A stretch of DNA of 64,000 nucleotides from CAZRHR01 sp964578885 (lineage in GTDB: Bacteria > Bacteroidota > Bacteroidia > CAIKAF01): the NCBI GenBank assembly GCA_964578885.1, contig CAZOEO010000002.1, positions 1 through 64,000 of the forward strand. The letters are read 5' to 3'. How positions within the stretch are numbered: the stretch's first letter is position 1; the number at the start of each line of letters is the position of its first letter. The position numbers were made by a program, and so were the translations under genes. This document shows, piece by piece, positions 9,087 through 17,459 of the stretch. A model generated the notes under the pieces. That model ran no database searches. It saw nothing but the letters and a program-made list of their open reading frames with translations, and was not told the DNA's origin.

Positions 9087-10291
9087 CGTAGTTTCAGGGT
9101 TATTATGGTTAGCAAGCCCAGACTTAATCCCACAATCCAGAAACGGGCTACAATTTTAGCTTCATGGATTCCTTTTTTCTGGTAATGGTGATGTAGCGGA
9201 GACATCAAAAAGATTCTGCGGCCTTCACCAAACCTCTTTTTGGTGTATTTAAAATAGCTTACCTGAAGAATGACGGATAGGTTTTCTACGAGGAAAATGC
9301 CACATAAAATTGGAATCATGAGTTCCTTTCGGATGGCGACGGCGAGCACGGCAATAATGCCTCCCAAAGCCAAAGAACCGGTGTCGCCCATAAAAACCTG
9401 CGCCGGATAAGCATTATACCAAAGAAATCCTGTACAAGCTCCCACAAAGGCAGCAGAAAATACCACCAGTTCTCCTGAATCCGGGATATACATAATATTC
9501 AGGTAGTCCGCAAATCGCACGTTTCCACTTACATAGGCAAAAATACCAAGGACCATACCGATGATTGCTGAGGTGCCAGTCGCCAAACCGTCTAATCCAT
9601 CGGTCATGTTAGCACCGTTAGACACCGCTGTTACGATAAAAATAACGATAGGAATAAAGATGAGCCAGCCATATTTTATGGCATCTTCCCCCATCCATTC
9701 CAGCAGTTCTGCATAATCAAACTCATGGCTTTTTACAAATGGCAAAGTGGTTTCCAGCGTTTTGCTATCTGTATAGGTAACCTGCGTCTGGTTCGCATCG
9801 GAAGTGGTTTTGAAGGTTCGAACCCTTACGTCCGGATGAAAATAAAGGGTGATGCCCACGAACAATCCGATACCTACTTGTCCGATGACCTTGAATTTTC
9901 CGGCCAATCCCTTTTTATTTTTCCGGAATACTTTAATGTAGTCATCTAAAAATCCAATAAGGCCGAGTCCAATGGTAGAAACCACCATGAGAATTACGTA
10001 GATGTTGTTCAGTTTAGCGAAAAGAAGCGTAGGAATCAGAATGGCTGCCAGGATAATGAGACCGCCCATGGTCGGAGTGCCTTGTTTGCTCATTTGTCCT
10101 TCCAGCCCAAGGTCGCGAATGGTTTCACCGACTTGCTGGCGACGAAGTAAGGCAATGATTTTTTTACCCAATACCGCTGAAATGAGCAGGGAAACAATCA
10201 TGGCCATGGCGGCTCTAAAGGAGATAAATGCGAAGACTCCGGCGCCCGGAACATCGTATGCAGCTAATATTTTGAACAATTCGTACAGCAT
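9083..10291 (-). CDS. mraY: Phospho-MurNAc-pentapeptide-transferase MraY
   Basis: Integral membrane enzyme that transfers phospho-MurNAc-pentapeptide to undecaprenyl phosphate, giving lipid I. It has about ten transmembrane helices, the catalytic Asp motif FLDDYIK, NMTDGLDGLA and the HHH motif in MSPLHHHYQKKG. At 402 residues it is longer than the roughly 360-residue E. coli form because of an extra soluble loop (about residues 160-205), an insertion I recall as usual in Bacteroidota. It is 2 bases downstream of murE. Confidence 0.97.
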   Translation of the reverse strand: MLYELFKILAAYDVPGAGVFAFISFRAAMAMIVSLLISAVLGKKIIALLRRQQVGETIRDLGLEGQMSKQGTPTMGGLIILAAILIPTLLFAKLNNIYVILMVVSTIGLGLIGFLDDYIKVFRKNKKGLAGKFKVIGQVGIGLFVGITLYFHPDVRVRTFKTTSDANQTQVTYTDSKTLETTLPFVKSHEFDYAELLEWMGEDAIKYGWLIFIPIVIFIVTAVSNGANMTDGLDGLATGTSAIIGMVLGIFAYVSGNVRFADYLNIMYIPDSGELVVFSAAFVGACTGFLWYNAYPAQVFMGDTGSLALGGIIAVLAVAIRKELMIPILCGIFLVENLSVILQVSYFKYTKKRFGEGRRIFLMSPLHHHYQKKGIHEAKIVARFWIVGLSLGLLTIITLKLR

Positions 10292-10293
10292 GG

Positions 10294-11766
10294 TCAGGAG
10301 GGATTAGGATACTGTAGTTGAACGGATTGAATGAAATGCTCTGCATCATCGAAAGGATGCTTTACGCCGAGAATGTCCTGATAGGTTTCATGACCTTTTC
10401 CGGCAAGGAGAATCACATCTTTGGGCGTTGCCAGTCGAACCGCGGTACGGATGGCTTCGGCCCGGTCCTGAATGGTCAGTGATTTTTGAAAATGTTCCGG
10501 AAGGAGTCCTTTTTCCATTTCTTTTAAAATGGCTGCCGGATCTTCGAATCTTGGATTATCCGAAGTAAGAATCACCTGGTCGCTCCATTGTGCCGCCGTT
10601 TTCGCCATGATGGGGCGCTTTGCACTATCGCGATTTCCGCCGCAACCGATTAAAGTGAACAGGCGCTGACCGGGCATGATGACTTCACGCAATGTTTTTA
10701 ATACATTTTCTACGGCATCCGGCGTGTGCGCGTAATCCACAATGCCAACCGGTCCTTTTCCCAGATAAATTTTCTGGAAACGTCCGCGAACGGGCATTAA
10801 GGTACTGAGGGTGGTAAGTACATGCATTTTTTCATGTCCCAGTAAACAAGCTGCACCATAGGCGGCCAGCAAGTTAGAACCATTGAATGCGCCGGTAAAA
10901 TGCGTGGCAACTTCCACTCCGTCCATGTCCATGAGCAATCCGCCCATGTCGTTTTCGGTGATTTTTCCTTTAAAATCGGCCAAGGTTTTTAGACCGTAAG
11001 TTTTTTTCTGCCCTTTACAATTTTGAAGCATGAAAGCGGCTTGCTTATCGTCTGCATTCACCAGAGCAAAGGCATCTTCTCCCAATCCATCGAACAACAT
11101 TTTTTTGGCTTTCATGTATTCGGTGAACGTGCCGTGGTAGTCGAGGTGGTCGTGGGTGAGGTTGGAAAAAATGGCGCCTTTAAATTTGGTGCCAGCCACA
11201 CGATGTTGGTGTAGAGCATGTGAGCTTACTTCCATGAAGCAATAGGCCACTTTTTCTGTCACCATTTCATGTAAAAGGCTTTGTAGCTGAACCGCATTCG
11301 GGGTAGTATGCGTGGCAGGAATAACATCGTTGCCAATGCGATTTTCTACCGTGGATAAAAGGCCGGTTTTATAGCCCATTTGGGTGAACAGCGTATACAA
11401 AGTAGTCGCAATGGTGGTTTTGCCATTGGTGCCTGTGACGCCAACTAACTTAAGTCGATGCGAAGGATGGTCATAGAAATTGGCCGCAATAATGCCCAGT
11501 GCAAGGCTACTGTTTTGAACCTGCACATAGGTAATATCGGGTTGAACGGCTTCGGGAAAATGCTCGCAAATAATGGCGACTGCCCCTGCGTGAATGGCTT
11601 TTTCGATATGGTCGTGGCCATCGGTTTGGGTACCTTTTACCGCTACAAACAGGCCCAGTTTTTTCACTTCACGGGAATCGGAGGTCACGTGCGAAACCGC
11701 CACCTGGGTAGAACCCTGAATGGCTGCAATACCTGCTTTATATATGATATCCCTGAGCAACTTCAT
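10294..11766 (-). CDS. murE: UDP-MurNAc-tripeptide synthetase MurE (probably meso-DAP adding)
   Basis: Mur ligase that adds the third residue of the peptide stem. The ATP loop GTNGKTTI is at 112-119 and the carbamylated-lysine region follows. The substrate-selecting motif DNPR (403-406) is the form associated with meso-diaminopimelate rather than lysine, implying a Gram-negative type peptidoglycan. The 490-residue length is normal. The start overlaps the ftsI stop by 4 bases (ATGA). Confidence 0.96.
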   Translation of the reverse strand: MKLLRDIIYKAGIAAIQGSTQVAVSHVTSDSREVKKLGLFVAVKGTQTDGHDHIEKAIHAGAVAIICEHFPEAVQPDITYVQVQNSSLALGIIAANFYDHPSHRLKLVGVTGTNGKTTIATTLYTLFTQMGYKTGLLSTVENRIGNDVIPATHTTPNAVQLQSLLHEMVTEKVAYCFMEVSSHALHQHRVAGTKFKGAIFSNLTHDHLDYHGTFTEYMKAKKMLFDGLGEDAFALVNADDKQAAFMLQNCKGQKKTYGLKTLADFKGKITENDMGGLLMDMDGVEVATHFTGAFNGSNLLAAYGAACLLGHEKMHVLTTLSTLMPVRGRFQKIYLGKGPVGIVDYAHTPDAVENVLKTLREVIMPGQRLFTLIGCGGNRDSAKRPIMAKTAAQWSDQVILTSDNPRFEDPAAILKEMEKGLLPEHFQKSLTIQDRAEAIRTAVRLATPKDVILLAGKGHETYQDILGVKHPFDDAEHFIQSVQLQYPNPS

Positions 11767-13865
11767 GGCTTGAGTGTAAGTTTAGCCAGGGCGGGACGTT
11801 GCGTTCCTGCCGGAGGAAATTGTGCCACCACCCATCCTCGGCCTTCGGTTTCTACATGAATTCCCAAGGTGGTCAGCAAGTAAATGGCGTCTCTGGCTCC
11901 CATTCCCATCAGGTTTGGCATTTGATTTCCGGATGGTGAAAGTGGTTTTACCTGATCGCTCCGCAGCACAGGCTGTATATATGGCGCCGGTGGTAATTCT
12001 GGAAGAGGCAAATTCAAATGCTTGGATACTTGTATCAAATCGGTGGTGGCAGTAGGTCTTATCATGGGTTTTCTTCCGGCCAGTCCATCACGCAAGTCGC
12101 CATAATGGTGGCGATTCAAGTCGAAGGAAGAGGAATACACCAAATCTGCCACGGCGCGGAAAACCGGTCCGGCGACTACGTTTCCATAAAAACCATGCGT
12201 GGCTGGATTGGTTACCACCACAATGCAGGAGTATCGAGGTTGATCTGCCGGAAAAAACCCACAAAAGGAAGCCCTATATTCAATGTTGCCTTTTTCTCCG
12301 TAGCCTGCTGCTCCTTTGGATACTCTGGCGGTGCCGGTTTTTCCTGCAATCAGGATTTCATGCCCTTTGAGGTTGGTGGCTGTTCCGTTTTCTACCACGC
12401 CTCGCAATGCACTGCGTAAGGCGGTGAGTGTGGATTCGCTACAAATTTTTTCCTGCATTACCTGCGGTGGAAACTTTTGTAAAACGGTTCCTCTTCTTCG
12501 CCATTCGGTTACGAGTCTGGGGCGCATCATGCGGCCGTTGTTGGCGATGGCATTGTACAGGGTCAGGATTTGTAATGGCGTCATCCGCATTTCGTAACCG
12601 ATGGACATCATGGGCAGTGTAAGCCCTGACCATGTGCTGTCTGAGGTGGATTTTACAAGTGGTCTTGGTTCATTGGCCAAATCAATTCCGCTGGGTGCGT
12701 CTAATCCCAAACGTTTGTAATGATTTACAAACTGATCCGGGTTGTTCCGGTAATGTTGGAGGACGAGTTTGGCCATGGCCACATTGGAGGAAACCTCCAG
12801 TGCATGTTGAATAGAAATCCGTCCATGTCCGCCGATTCTGGAATCGGTGAGGGTGTGATTATAAATCCGCAATTCACCGTTGCCTGTTTGTACGCTGTCT
12901 TCCAGCCGGATGTAACCATCTTCCAACAAGGCCAGTAGGGTCATGATTTTTACGGTAGAACCGGGTTCTGTGCTTTCGCTAACGGCGTAGTTGATTTCTT
13001 CACGGCAGGTGCCATCCGATTTTCTTTTCAAATTGGCCATGGCCCGGACATATCCGGTGGCCGTTTCCATCACAATGACGCAACCATGGTCGGCTTGATT
13101 GAGCGTTAATTGTCTGGCCAGTTCTTCGTGAGCCACTTCCTGAATTTGCGGATCGATGGTGGTGATGATATCCACACCGTCTTCCGGATCCATGGTGTTT
13201 TCTGAAGCTGCGGGCCGCCACACATCTCCTGCCAGTTTTTCCATGAGTCGAAGTCCTTCTTTTCCCCGTAATTCAGGGTTGTAATGGACTTCTAAGCCAT
13301 AACCGGGGCTGTTTCCGTCCGGACGTCCGATGGTTCGGGCGGCCAAATCTCCCAATGGTTTTTCCCGACGGCTATATTCAGATAAAATGATGCCTCCTCT
13401 GTTTTGTCCCATGCGGAAAATGGGAAGTTTTTTTAAGGTTTGGGCATTGGCAAAAGAGATGTTTTTACCCAAGAACATGTAGCGCTGGCCATCTCGGCGG
13501 CCGCGAGTAATTTTTCTTTTCCATTCCTTCGGACCACGACCGGGAAGCACTTTGGCCAATCCGGCACAAAGAGAATCGATATCACGAGTAAACACTTCGT
13601 CGCTAATCCCGGAGGCGCGGGTATCCATGTGCAGTTCGTAGACTGGTACGGAAACGGCGAGGTACGAATGATCGGCTGCCAGAATGTTTCCACGGGCCGC
13701 TTCAATTCTTTTCAGCACAAAAGTGGCTTCTCTGGCTTTTGCCCGAAGAGAGTCGCCTTCGACCCACTGGATGTAGATAATTTTGGAGACGATTACAACT
13801 GCCAACAGCATAAGCACGTAGTAAAAACCACGTGCTTTCATCAGAATATGTTGGCGTGTACTCAC
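11763..13865 (-). CDS. ftsI: Septal D,D-transpeptidase FtsI (PBP3) with C-terminal PASTA domain
   Basis: Class B penicillin-binding protein that crosslinks septal peptidoglycan with FtsW. One N-terminal membrane helix (about 14-33) is followed by the PBP dimerisation domain and a transpeptidase domain with STVK (303-306, nucleophile Ser303), SSN (359-361) and KTG (509-511). Unlike E. coli FtsI, it ends in a PASTA-like module (about 645-700, MPNLMGMGARDAIYLL), which makes the protein 700 residues long; this layout is known in Bacteroidota and Firmicutes. It lies 9 bases downstream of the ftsL-like gene. Confidence 0.96.
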   Translation of the reverse strand: MSTRQHILMKARGFYYVLMLLAVVIVSKIIYIQWVEGDSLRAKAREATFVLKRIEAARGNILAADHSYLAVSVPVYELHMDTRASGISDEVFTRDIDSLCAGLAKVLPGRGPKEWKRKITRGRRDGQRYMFLGKNISFANAQTLKKLPIFRMGQNRGGIILSEYSRREKPLGDLAARTIGRPDGNSPGYGLEVHYNPELRGKEGLRLMEKLAGDVWRPAASENTMDPEDGVDIITTIDPQIQEVAHEELARQLTLNQADHGCVIVMETATGYVRAMANLKRKSDGTCREEINYAVSESTEPGSTVKIMTLLALLEDGYIRLEDSVQTGNGELRIYNHTLTDSRIGGHGRISIQHALEVSSNVAMAKLVLQHYRNNPDQFVNHYKRLGLDAPSGIDLANEPRPLVKSTSDSTWSGLTLPMMSIGYEMRMTPLQILTLYNAIANNGRMMRPRLVTEWRRRGTVLQKFPPQVMQEKICSESTLTALRSALRGVVENGTATNLKGHEILIAGKTGTARVSKGAAGYGEKGNIEYRASFCGFFPADQPRYSCIVVVTNPATHGFYGNVVAGPVFRAVADLVYSSSFDLNRHHYGDLRDGLAGRKPMIRPTATTDLIQVSKHLNLPLPELPPAPYIQPVLRSDQVKPLSPSGNQMPNLMGMGARDAIYLLTTLGIHVETEGRGWVVAQFPPAGTQRPALAKLTLKP

Positions 13866-13874
13866 TGGGTTGAA

Positions 13875-14234
13875 TTAGTAAATCAGGTTCAAGCTATCTT
13901 TAGACAGGGTAATTACCCTAGGTGGTGTTTTTGGAATTACAATACCGGTAGTGGCCAGTTTTTGGGCAATTTGAAATTTTCGTGAGGTTTGGCGAAGTTC
14001 GTTTTTCAATGAGACGGACTCGGATCTTAGTTCTCTTAGTTCTATTTCTAGTCTTTCAATTTGCTTGACCATGTTCACCGTACGGTAGGAAAAGCTGATA
14101 TAAACAATACCAATGCCCGCCAGAAAGGACAGGAAAATCAGATTTTTCTGAAATACCTCTTTTTCCAGCAGGTCGCCCTGAAGGATTTTGAGCAGAAGCC
14201 CCTTTTTATCGCCGGTTGCACTCTCCTTTTTCAT
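13875..14234 (-). CDS. ftsL: FtsL-like division protein
   Basis: Small bitopic protein of 119 residues. After a cytoplasmic stretch (about 1-28) comes one membrane helix (NLIFLSFLAGIGIVYISFSY, about 30-50), then a heptad-rich coiled coil (about 52-90) typical of FtsL/FtsB. FtsL sequences diverge strongly, so the call relies on topology, length and position between rsmH and ftsI. It overlaps rsmH by 4 bases. It would act by bridging FtsQ and the FtsW-FtsI enzyme pair in the divisome. Confidence 0.85.
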   Translation of the reverse strand: MKKESATGDKKGLLLKILQGDLLEKEVFQKNLIFLSFLAGIGIVYISFSYRTVNMVKQIERLEIELRELRSESVSLKNELRQTSRKFQIAQKLATTGIVIPKTPPRVITLSKDSLNLIY

Positions 14235-15139
14235 AGGCGTTCTGCAATTCGGAGTTTGGCACTTCTGGCCCTGGAATTGATGCGTATTTCATCTTCATCC
14301 GGGGCAATCGCACTCATTTTTACGGGTTTGAAAGGCGCAATCACATGGCCAAAGAAGTCTTTTTCCACGATGCCTTCCAGGTTTCCGGAACGGATATAAT
14401 GTTTCACCGGACGATCTTCCAGAGAATGGTAACTTATCACCACAAGTCGGCCTCCCTTTTTAATCAGGTTTGGTGCGGAGGTGAGTAAAGCATGCAGCGC
14501 TCCCATTTCGTCGTTCACTTCGATGCGCAGGGCCTGAAGAATCACGGGAAGTGTTTTGGCCAGTTTGGCAGGATGCACCAGGCCATGAAGTAATTTTTTT
14601 AGGGCTTCCGGGGTATTAACCGGATCGGTTTCTCTTGATTTTACAATTCGTTCTGCCAATCTTTTGGCGTGAGGAAATTCGCCAAAAGATTTAAAAATCC
14701 GAGCCAGTTCATCCTCAGAATAGGTATGGAGTAGGGTGGAGGCATTTAAGTTTTGAGAAGGATTCATGCGCATGTCCAGAGGCGCATTCACCCGAAGGGT
14801 AAACCCTCTTTCCGGTGCATCAAATTGGTGAGAGGAAACGCCTAAGTCGGCTAAAATTCCATCGACCTGATTGATTCCATGAATATTCAGGAAGTTCTCA
14901 ATGAATCTGAAATTGGCGGGAATAAAAAGAAGTCTGGGGTCTTCGGGCAGATTGGCTTTGGCGTCTGGATCCTGATCGAAGGCCACTAATTTCCCGGAAG
15001 GAGAAAGTTTTTTGAGGATGGCGCGGGAATGTCCACCTCCGCCGAAGGTGACATCTACATACAGGCCATCCGGATTTTGCACCAGGGCTTCCACACTGGT
15101 GTCGAGCAGTACGGGTGAGTGATATACAGACTGTTCCAC
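14231..15139 (-). CDS. rsmH: 16S rRNA (cytosine-1402-N4)-methyltransferase RsmH
   Basis: SAM-dependent methyltransferase (formerly MraW) that methylates N4 of C1402 in the ribosomal P site. The SAM loop appears as YVDVTFGGGGHSRAIL (28-42), followed by the family signatures DLGVSSHQFD...RGF, DMRM and VISYHSLEDRPVKHY. Its 302 residues are normal. It is the second gene of the dcw operon, 3 bases after mraZ, as in most bacteria. Confidence 0.97.
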   Translation of the reverse strand: MEQSVYHSPVLLDTSVEALVQNPDGLYVDVTFGGGGHSRAILKKLSPSGKLVAFDQDPDAKANLPEDPRLLFIPANFRFIENFLNIHGINQVDGILADLGVSSHQFDAPERGFTLRVNAPLDMRMNPSQNLNASTLLHTYSEDELARIFKSFGEFPHAKRLAERIVKSRETDPVNTPEALKKLLHGLVHPAKLAKTLPVILQALRIEVNDEMGALHALLTSAPNLIKKGGRLVVISYHSLEDRPVKHYIRSGNLEGIVEKDFFGHVIAPFKPVKMSAIAPDEDEIRINSRARSAKLRIAERL

Positions 15140-15142
15140 GGT

Positions 15143-15610
15143 TTAAATGGTTTCATCTGTGTCCAAATCCAAAGATCCCATTACTTTTTCCGCCAATGCA
15201 GCAAAATCATCCGGATCTATTTGCATCATGGCTTCGTACTGGGCCTTGGACCAAATTTCAATTTTGTTTCCGTTGGCGCTGAAATACACATCGGTATCTA
15301 CGCCGGCGTATTGCAGTAACTCTTTGGGCAACAAGAGCCGCCCTGCGCTATCCAAAGTAAGTGGTGTGGCACCATTGTTGAATTGCCGGATGAACATCCT
15401 GTTTTCTTTCTTGAAAGGATTGAGCTTCTGCAATTTAGCGCTTATCGCATCCCAGGCAGGTCTTGGATACAGGACCAGGCAGGTTTCAAATCCACGGTTT
15501 ATCACAAACTCTTCAGGAGCAGTATCGCCCAACTGGCGCTTCAGGGCAGCGGGGAACAAAACCCGACCCTTTGCGTCCACTTTGGCTGTGTATTCTCCTA
15601 TAAAATTCAT
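15143..15610 (-). CDS. mraZ: Transcriptional regulator MraZ
   Basis: DNA-binding protein of the SpoVT/AbrB-like fold with two tandem MraZ domains (about 5-50 and 75-125; GRVLFPAALKRQL and GRLLLPKELLQYA). In E. coli it binds GTGGG repeats spaced 10 bp apart upstream of its own gene and represses the dcw cluster. Four such repeats lie 39-73 bases before this start codon, so autoregulation is likely. It is the first gene of the operon. Length is 155 residues. Confidence 0.97.
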   Translation of the reverse strand: MNFIGEYTAKVDAKGRVLFPAALKRQLGDTAPEEFVINRGFETCLVLYPRPAWDAISAKLQKLNPFKKENRMFIRQFNNGATPLTLDSAGRLLLPKELLQYAGVDTDVYFSANGNKIEIWSKAQYEAMMQIDPDDFAALAEKVMGSLDLDTDETI

Positions 15611-15648
15611 GCGTAGATCTTTCGGCAGGGTAAAAATAGAAACTCTTC

Positions 15649-15683
15649 ACCACTTTACCCCACTTTTTCCCACTTTTTCCCAC
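15649..15683 (-). promoter_or_regulatory. MraZ box, four repeats
   Basis: On the minus strand there are three copies of AAAGTGGG and a fourth AAAGTGGT, each exactly 10 bases apart; the GTGGG cores cover 15683-15679, 15673-15669 and 15663-15659, and the GTGGT core covers 15653-15649. This matches the known MraZ operator (GTGGG repeats with 5-bp spacers). It lies 39-73 bases before the mraZ start. Confidence 0.92.
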
Positions 15684-15897
15684 TTTGTTGAAAAGTTCTT
15701 TCCTTTTTTGGGTCTGAAATACGCGTTAATTAACTGAATTTCACAATATTACTATGGTGTTTGATGCGCTCATGGGCCAGGTGGCGCAATTTTTTCACAT
15801 CTGGATGTTATTTTATTGAATATTAAAGTTTTAAATGGTTTTTTTGAAATGAATGATTTCAATTTTCAGTCGATTTCATCCCCTCAAACCTTCCTTT

Positions 15898-15912
15898 GTG
15901 GGAAAAGGTGGG
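15898..15912 (+). promoter_or_regulatory. Second MraZ-like box, two repeats, facing hydrolase-engB
   Basis: GTGGG at 15898-15902 and again at 15908-15912, with a 5-base spacer AAAAG, on the plus strand. It sits about 28 bases upstream of the -33 element of the hydrolase promoter. The spacing is identical to the mraZ box, but with two copies chance cannot be excluded. Confidence 0.5.
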
Positions 15913-15940
15913 AGCGATAAACTTTCCCAATTTATCTCGA

Positions 15941-15974
15941 TTGAAACAGACGTATGTATTTTTCCTTACTTTTG
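15941..15974 (+). promoter_or_regulatory. Bacteroidota-type promoter for the hydrolase-engB operon
   Basis: TTG at 15941-15943, a 23-base spacer and an exact TAnnTTTG -7 element (TACTTTTG, 15967-15974). The -7 element ends 24 bases before the start codon at 15999. The spacer is at the long end of the range I recall for this phylum. Confidence 0.55.
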
Positions 15975-15998
15975 GGTTGAACATCGGCCCGTGTATTT

Positions 15999-16760
15999 AT
16001 GGACGTTCACATCAAGAAAGAAGGCGAATTCGAATACGTAGAGCAGGGCTCAGGACCTGTAATCCTTGTGCTCCATGGGCTATTCGGGGCGCTTTCCAAT
16101 TTCCGGGAAGTGATACAGCATTTCAGCAAAGACTACACTGTAGTTATTCCTTTAATGCCTATTTATCATCTTCCCATCATCAGCACTAATGTAAAAAGCC
16201 TCGCCAGGCATATCGAACAGTTCATTGCTTTTAAAGGATACGATAAAGTGACCTTGTTGGGCAATTCACTGGGTGGTCATGTGGGCTTGATTTATACGGC
16301 ACTGCATCCTCATAAGGTTCGGCACCTCATCCTTACCGGATCTTCCGGGTTGTACGAAAATGCGTTTGGCGGTTCGTATCCGCGCAAATCGGATTATAAT
16401 TTTATCCGTAGTCGGGTAGAATACACTTTTTTCGATCCTAAAGTGGCCAACGATGAGCTGGTAGATGAAGTGTTCGAAATTGTGAACAACAAAGCCAAAG
16501 CCATTCGAATTATTTCCTTAGCCAAATCGGCCATTCGGCATAACATGGCTTCCGAATTACCCGGAATGCGTGTTCCTGTTTGCCTCATTTGGGGAAAAGA
16601 AGATCATATTACTCCTCCCGAAGTGGCGGAGGAATTTCATAAGTTATTACCTACTTCAGACCTTTTCTGGATTGATCAATGCGGTCATGCACCCATGATG
16701 GAGCAGCCCGAAGCATTCAATGCCATCCTGGCCAATTGGCTGAAAGCACATACCACATGA
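15999..16760 (+). CDS. Alpha/beta hydrolase
   Basis: Cytosolic alpha/beta-hydrolase-fold protein of 253 residues. It has the oxyanion-hole HGLFG motif (26-30), the nucleophile elbow GNSLGG with Ser90, an acid at LIWGKEDHITP (Asp) and a catalytic His in CGHAPMMEQP near the C-terminus. No signal peptide is visible. The substrate cannot be inferred; relatives include C-C bond hydrolases, esterases and lipases. Its stop overlaps the engB start (ATGA), so the two are one operon. I recall a hydrolase next to engB as a recurring pair in Bacteroidota. Confidence 0.9.
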   Translation: MDVHIKKEGEFEYVEQGSGPVILVLHGLFGALSNFREVIQHFSKDYTVVIPLMPIYHLPIISTNVKSLARHIEQFIAFKGYDKVTLLGNSLGGHVGLIYTALHPHKVRHLILTGSSGLYENAFGGSYPRKSDYNFIRSRVEYTFFDPKVANDELVDEVFEIVNNKAKAIRIISLAKSAIRHNMASELPGMRVPVCLIWGKEDHITPPEVAEEFHKLLPTSDLFWIDQCGHAPMMEQPEAFNAILANWLKAHTT

Positions 16761-17353
16761 GTTGGACCTTTATTTCTTCTGTTACTTCTCCTGCCGAGTG
16801 TCCTCCCCCTACTAAACCTGAATTTGCCTTCTTAGGAAGAAGTAATGTAGGTAAGTCGAGTCTCATCAATGCGCTCGCAGGACTTCATAAATTGGCCAAA
16901 GTCTCCGGAACACCGGGGAAAACCCAAACCATCAATCACTTTCTGGTAAACGACCAATGGTACCTCGTGGATTTACCCGGCTATGGCTATGCCAAAACGT
17001 CCAAAACCATGCGGGTAAAATGGTCTAAATTTATTGCCGCTTACCTCAAGGAACGTTCTAACTTGATTAATCTCTATGTCTTGGTAGATATCAGACATCC
17101 ATTGCAAGCCATAGATAAGGAGATGATGTTTTGGTTTGGTGAAAACCAAATCCCTTTTTCTCTGGTTTTTACCAAAGCAGATAAATTGGGAAAAGTAAGC
17201 CGTCAGAAGCACGTAGATGCCTACATGAAAGCGTTAAGTGCCTTTTGGGAGCCGTTGCCTGCCTATTTTATTACCAGCGCAGAAGAGAAACAAGGCTGCG
17301 ACGACATCCTGGCTGATGTGCAAAAACTCATTCCTTTCTTCAAAGAGAAGTAA
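16757..17353 (+). CDS. engB: Ribosome biogenesis GTPase EngB (YihA/YsxC)
   Basis: Small TRAFAC GTPase required for 50S subunit assembly and, in E. coli, also for normal cell division. G1 is GRSNVGKSS (27-35), G3 is DLPGYGYA, and G4 is TKADK in FSLVFTKADKLG. The ATG at 16757 overlaps the hydrolase stop and gives the usual 198 residues; an upstream ATG at 16679 would lie inside the hydrolase gene and add non-homologous residues. A clear intrinsic terminator follows at 17378. Confidence 0.96.
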   Translation: MSWTFISSVTSPAECPPPTKPEFAFLGRSNVGKSSLINALAGLHKLAKVSGTPGKTQTINHFLVNDQWYLVDLPGYGYAKTSKTMRVKWSKFIAAYLKERSNLINLYVLVDIRHPLQAIDKEMMFWFGENQIPFSLVFTKADKLGKVSRQKHVDAYMKALSAFWEPLPAYFITSAEEKQGCDDILADVQKLIPFFKEK

Positions 17354-17377
17354 TCTTTTTTGATTCGTATTCAGGAC

Positions 17378-17405
17378 ACCGATCTCTTGTAGGTCGGTTT
17401 TTTTT
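17378..17405 (+). terminator. Intrinsic terminator of engB
   Basis: ACCGATC (17378-17384) pairs with GGTCGGT (17392-17398) around a 7-base loop, followed by a run of eight T. It begins 25 bases after the engB stop. Confidence 0.85.
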
Positions 17406-17410
17406 CGCAT

Positions 17411-17438
17411 AAAAAAAGGCCGATACATGGTATCGACC
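17411..17438 (-). terminator. Intrinsic terminator of the OmpA/TPR gene
   Basis: On the minus strand GGTCGATAC pairs with GTATCGGCC (one mismatch) around a 3-base loop and runs into seven T (plus-strand A at 17411-17417). It lies 22 bases after the stop of the convergent OmpA/TPR gene, back to back with the engB terminator. Confidence 0.85.
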
Positions 17439-17459
17439 TTCTTATTTGGATTATTTGAA

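Larger units (their letters stand above)
15611..15998. other. Divergent intergenic region between mraZ and the hydrolase-engB pair
   Basis: These 388 AT-rich bases have no gene. They contain the four-copy MraZ box facing mraZ (15649-15683), a two-copy box of the same spacing on the plus strand (15898-15912) and a plus-strand promoter (15941-15974). For mraZ itself I see only weak -7 candidates on the minus strand (TATTTTTA at 15631-15638, and TATTTCAG at 15714-15721 with a TTG 22 bases upstream). Confidence 0.7.

Noticed and set aside
13440..13985. 181-codon plus-strand open frame across ftsI and the ftsL-like gene
   Set aside because: Antisense to two well-supported genes with no motif or start signal.
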